From positions 1,612,001 through 1,676,000 of the forward strand of contig JAHLEZ010000006.1 in NCBI GenBank assembly GCA_020726505.1: a DNA stretch of 64,000 nucleotides, read 5' to 3'. The notes under the pieces were generated by a model, which did not search any database, was not told where the DNA came from, and saw only the letters and a program-made list of their open reading frames with translations. Positions within the stretch are counted from its first letter, which is position 1. The number at the start of each line of letters is the position of its first letter. Source of the stretch: Leptodontidium sp. MPI-SDFR-AT-0119 (taxonomy: Eukaryota; Ascomycota; Leotiomycetes; Helotiales; Leptodontidiaceae). Positions 60,620 to 64,000 of this stretch are shown here, piece after piece. The position numbers and the translations under genes are program-made.

Positions 60620-60743
60620 CAGTGTGACAAATGAGTACTCTACTCTATTCTAGTATAAATATTATACTACTCTAACTCTACTCTACTCTACTCTACTACT
60701 CTAGAGTAGTACTCGAGTAGTAGAGTAGAAATTTGTCACACTG
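60620..60743. mobile_element. hAT-like MITE (124 bp) with 13-bp TIRs and 8-bp imperfect TSD
   Basis: A perfect 13-bp terminal inverted repeat, CAGTGTGACAAAT at 60620-60632 and ATTTGTCACACTG at 60731-60743, bounds 124 bp. The ends read CAG.., as in hAT superfamily elements. The flanks are ccgtcttg (60612-60619) and ccctcttg (60744-60751), 7/8 identical, the 8-bp duplication expected for hAT insertion. The interior is a TACTC-type repeat tract that can form a long hairpin (TACTCTACTC.. and GAGTAGTAGAGTAG). There is no coding capacity. The mismatch in the duplication implies some age. Confidence 0.85.
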
Positions 60744-61293
60744 CCCTCTTGCATTGCAAAGTTTCTGGGAAACAATCCAACTGGTCAGATTTACGAGTTG
60801 AACCCCCTTTTTCTACTTCAAGGTTGGGATATAACTAATAATTCTGATCAGCTTTCAACCCTCATCTTCCCCGGACAATTTTTGACTATCAGTTCAAGTG
60901 GTAGTAGGACGTGCTTGAACACAAGGCAATTGGGAAGCACTTCTTCAGCAGTCGCACTGATCTATCCAGGGATCATGCCTACCTATCTGTCGAGTCTGAT
61001 AGCTTTCCATTGAGATGTCTTTTCAATAGAGATATTCTCATTGACGACCAGGCGAAAAGACAGGCGATCCAGGCCTGCAAGAAAGAACGCTTCTGGGTGT
61101 GCACCAGGCGTATTTTGACCCCGAACGAGCTCACTTGGAATCTGGAGGATCGGTTTGGTTGCCTCCACTCCACTTTGCAACCTCCAGATAAGATATACTC
61201 ACCGGCTTATCTCGTTGTCATATCTATAACTACCGTCGTCTTGCACCTTCGAGGAGCCGAAGTTCAGCAAGCCTCCTCGACATTACCATCATC
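60744..61293. other. Gene-free stretch upstream of the MFS pseudogene
   Basis: No supported gene. A frame at 60911-61315 on the plus strand is unrelated to the neighbouring transporter frame and lacks features. Confidence 0.4.
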
Positions 61294-63043
61294 ATGTCTG
61301 TACTCGATCGCCTAAAGCAATTCCCCGCGGTGGTCACGGATGGGGTCAAGCCCACCTTCACCACTTCTGGCTCCGACATCAACCCCACCACGGGTGGAGA
61401 GAAATCAGAGAAGACAGCCTATAACATCGACAGCATGGATGTCGACCTCGAGGCCCAGAAACCTATCGGAGTTGACATCAAACTCGGCGAACAGGGAGCC
61501 CAACGCATTGAGTTGATGCAGCAGGTCTGGGGAAAACATGGCAAGAAATATACCTTCACAGCGTACGAAATAACCTTGCATCCCTTCATTGTCTATGCTG
61601 ACATGGTTTCTCTGCAGATTGGGACTTTGCATGGTCGCTTAGGACGTATTCCTCACCCCTCCAGACAGGATGAAAGTTCCGACTCCTGCTTAGTGAATTT
61701 GACGAGACTACATTTTCAACGTACTACAACTACGCCATTTCTGATTTCAACCATATAGCATCGTCTCACGCTCTAGCTGTTGCTGTTGCTTGCAATCTGA
61801 GTTTCTCTCTTGAAACCCATCTGGGCCAAGTCATCCGATCCGTATGGCCGTGCTGCGATCTATCCTGTTGCACTTGGATTCGTTACCATTGGACTCGTCC
61901 TAGCAGCGAGTGCAAAGGGATTCGGACAATTCTCTCTAGGAACAGTCTTGAGAGTTTGGGGTATTACTGCTTTGAACACCTTGAACACCGCCGTCATCGC
62001 AGATATCACCACGACCAGACAGAGGAGGTTTGGTGTCAAATTTCAATTCTTCCCATACCTGATTCTGCCAGTAAGCCGTCCTCGTAGACTCCTTCCCAAC
62101 AGGTCCACCATGATATTTTTCTGACTTTGTTTAATGGGTGTCAACATTCATTGTCTCTGATATCGTAAGCCCAGGCGGAATAGGTTGGGAATGGGATATC
62201 GGAATTATCGCTATCATTTTCCCATTCGGCGTCTGCGCCATCACATTCCTGCTCTTCAAATATCAGGGCCGTGCAAAGAAATTAGAAGCAGCACTGTTCC
62301 AGAGGCCACGAATGACAATCTCGGAAGCGGCATCAGCAGTCGACCTTGGAGGATTGATGATCATCATCTGCGCTTTCGCATTCATCCTTATTCCCCTCTC
62401 GCTTGCTGCACTTCAACCACAAGGCTTTGAGACCTCTTGGATTATCGCTCTTATCGTATTTGGAGGTGTGCTTCTCCTTGGGCTACCAGTGTACGAGAAG
62501 TATATTCCAGAGCAGCTGTTTGTGCCTTGGGAATAGTTGGAGCATCGTAGCATTGAACTCGCATTCCTCCTCTATTTCTCCGATTACATGGCGGCGGCAG
62601 CAAGTCACAACTTTATCTACAATTGGGCGCTTATTGCTCATAACTTCACCATTTTACAGGCAGTCAACTTGTCGTACATAAGTAGCGTCATGGTCTTCTG
62701 CACGGGCATATTGTTCGGCTTGGTTATGTGGAAGACAAAGCAGTATAAGTGGTGGGTCTTGGGTGGAGTTATCATCTGAACTATTGGATAAGGTGTTATG
62801 TTCCGCGTACGAACTGCCAACCCAAGCAAACCCGAGCTGTTCATCGTGCAACTGGTTCAGTAAGTTATGCTCTAACTCACACCTACGTCTCAAGACTACC
62901 AACCTGCTCAGACACATTTTCAGTTGTTCCTGACAGTTTTACAGGGGTCTCGGCAAGGGCACCATCCAAACTGGTGGTTATGTTGCAGCTGTCGTTAACG
63001 TCCCCCATAGTACAGCTATTCTTCGGATTGGAGTGATTCTTTG
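61294..63043 (+). pseudogene. Siderophore-iron-transporter-like MFS pseudogene
   Basis: The start ATG 61294 begins MSVLDRLKQFPAVVTDG, and QRIELMQQVWGKHGKKY is typical of fungal siderophore transporters (Str/Mir/Sit-like MFS). Downstream, EFDETTFSTYYNYA, then a segment around KPIWAKSSDPYGRAAIYPVALG, NTAVIADITTTRQ, FQFFPYLILP, LLLGLPVYEKYIPEQLFVPW, MAAAASHNFIYNWALI and QYKWWVLGGVII follow the family. The gene is broken in several ways: an intron donor near 61,642 reads GG instead of GT, the frame shifts near 61,800, the acceptor before WVSTFIV reads AA at 62,133-62,134, and in-frame stops lie at 62534-62536, 62777-62779 and 62789-62791. After a further intron the last recognisable part (LGKGTIQTGGYVAAVVNVP) ends where transposon sequence begins. 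A functional transporter is excluded. Confidence 0.8.
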
Positions 63044-64000
63044 GTTAATAACGCCGACTCACCGTCTTTTGCTGTAGACCCCACTAAAGGGAAATGTTTG
63101 AAAATTGCAATATCTAAAACCTTTAGAACTCTATTATTCCTTTATTAATTTGCCTCTAAATTGGATTATTTTAAAGCTCTTAATTTAAAGATTTGACTGT
63201 GTATCTGCGAATAACGTGACGTTATGGCTCCGAACTTGCCAGCTTGGAAAGTAGCCAAAATTGATCAAATATTAACTAATGGAGTCGATATTAACCTGCG
63301 AGCGTTAGCTAGAGAGTTCTAAATAACGTATAAGACAATATGCCAGCGGAAACAAAAGCTAAAGAGCTAAATATCACCTTTAAATCGTCGTCGCCATAGC
63401 CCTCTACTTGTTATTACTGACGATATAGCTAAATTTATAGTGTCATTACTTAAAAGAGAGCCTGATTTGTATTAAGACAAGCTTACGCTGTATTTGTACA
63501 AGGCCTACGACGTCGACGTGTCAGTCAATCAAGTCTCCAAAGCTCTCTAGAGGCTTAAATATACCAAGAAAGTGCTCAAAGTATCTACGGCGCAAAGAAA
63601 CGACGAATTAATAGCGGTATAAAGGCAAAAGATAGTGTTTTGGGATACTCGGAAGATCTATTTTATCGACAAATCTACCTATAATAAAAAGACAGCGAAT
63701 AGGTGTCGAGGATAGGCTCTTAGAGGTACTTTAGCTAAAATACAACGTGTATTAAAGCGATCAAGAAGGTGGTCAATTCTTCCGGCATACTCACTTCGTG
63801 GTTATTATTAACCCCTGATCTTCCAAGGCTCTATTACAGCAGAGATCTTTAAGGAATAGCTAAAGAAGAGTATCTTACCTAAATATATTAAGCAAAGAAT
63901 CGAGATTATTATTATGGATAACGTTTTAATCTATAGTAATCTACGAATCCTAATACTTTGCGTAACCTTTAGTCTTCAATTAGAGTATCTCCTACCATAT
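63044..64000 (+). mobile_element. RIP-mutated Tc1/mariner-type transposon, truncated by the window end
   Basis: A transposase-like frame begins at ATG 63224 (MAPNLPAWKVAKIDQILTNG, an HTH-type N-terminus) and stays in one frame to the window edge, with about eight nonsense codons (for example TAA at 63320-63322 and TAG at 63713-63715) and no indel. The DDE core is recognisable: IVFWDTRKIYFIDKSTYNKKTANRCRG (catalytic Asp, with the usual E of IDES now Lys), WSILPAYSLRGYY, and IIIMDNVLIYSN with the second Asp. AT content is high. Stop-only decay without frameshifts fits RIP. The left end and any inverted repeat in about 63,044-63,223 could not be fixed. Confidence 0.75.

Overview
The window is nuclear DNA of a filamentous ascomycete, most likely of the Leotiomycetes/Helotiales type. 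Coding exons are split by many short GT..AG introns (about 45-120 nt), a tRNA-Phe carries a 20-nt anticodon-loop intron, the gene set is fungal (MCM3, MAK32, EAF7, the 29.9-kDa type complex I subunit), and a transposase remnant at the right end looks RIP-mutated (point nonsense codons without indels). The Leotiomycete assignment is an inference from overall protein character, not from a search.

Layout. 1-7.5 kb is degraded: a phosphotransferase (APH family) gene broken by a frameshift and a TAG, an SRPK-type kinase with a broken C-terminal frame, and an unrecognised gene with a TAG inside its frame. 7.6-36 kb is a conserved housekeeping block: MCM3 (with paired MCB boxes), MAK32-like kinase, adenylyl cyclase-associated protein, tRNA-Phe, a small mitochondrial membrane protein encoded through microexons, mitochondrial ribosomal proteins mL44 and uS4m, La protein, carnitine acetyltransferase with both mitochondrial and peroxisomal signals, EAF7 of NuA4, a gamma-tubulin complex component, complex I NDUFA5, and a LURP-one/tubby-like C-terminal domain protein.

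38-60 kb is an accessory, secretion-rich block: an NEP1-like protein, a GH3 beta-glucosidase, a GNAT acetyltransferase, a secreted acidic/Pro-Ala repeat protein, two short-chain dehydrogenases, a PL4 rhamnogalacturonan lyase, an LRR protein, an aldo-keto reductase and a PhyH-like dioxygenase. The NLP, GH3 and PL4 genes together suggest a plant-associated lifestyle. This block also holds two non-autonomous DNA transposon remnants: a fold-back element near 46.1 kb and a 124-bp hAT-like MITE at 60.6 kb.

61-64 kb is decayed: a siderophore-transporter-like MFS pseudogene with many lesions abuts a Tc1/mariner-type element that runs off the window end. I see no CRISPR, no PKS/NRPS cluster and no convincing new multi-gene system. 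The strongest unusual signals are the two MITE-like elements, the repeat protein, the microexon gene, the dual-targeted enzyme and the patterned decay at both ends.
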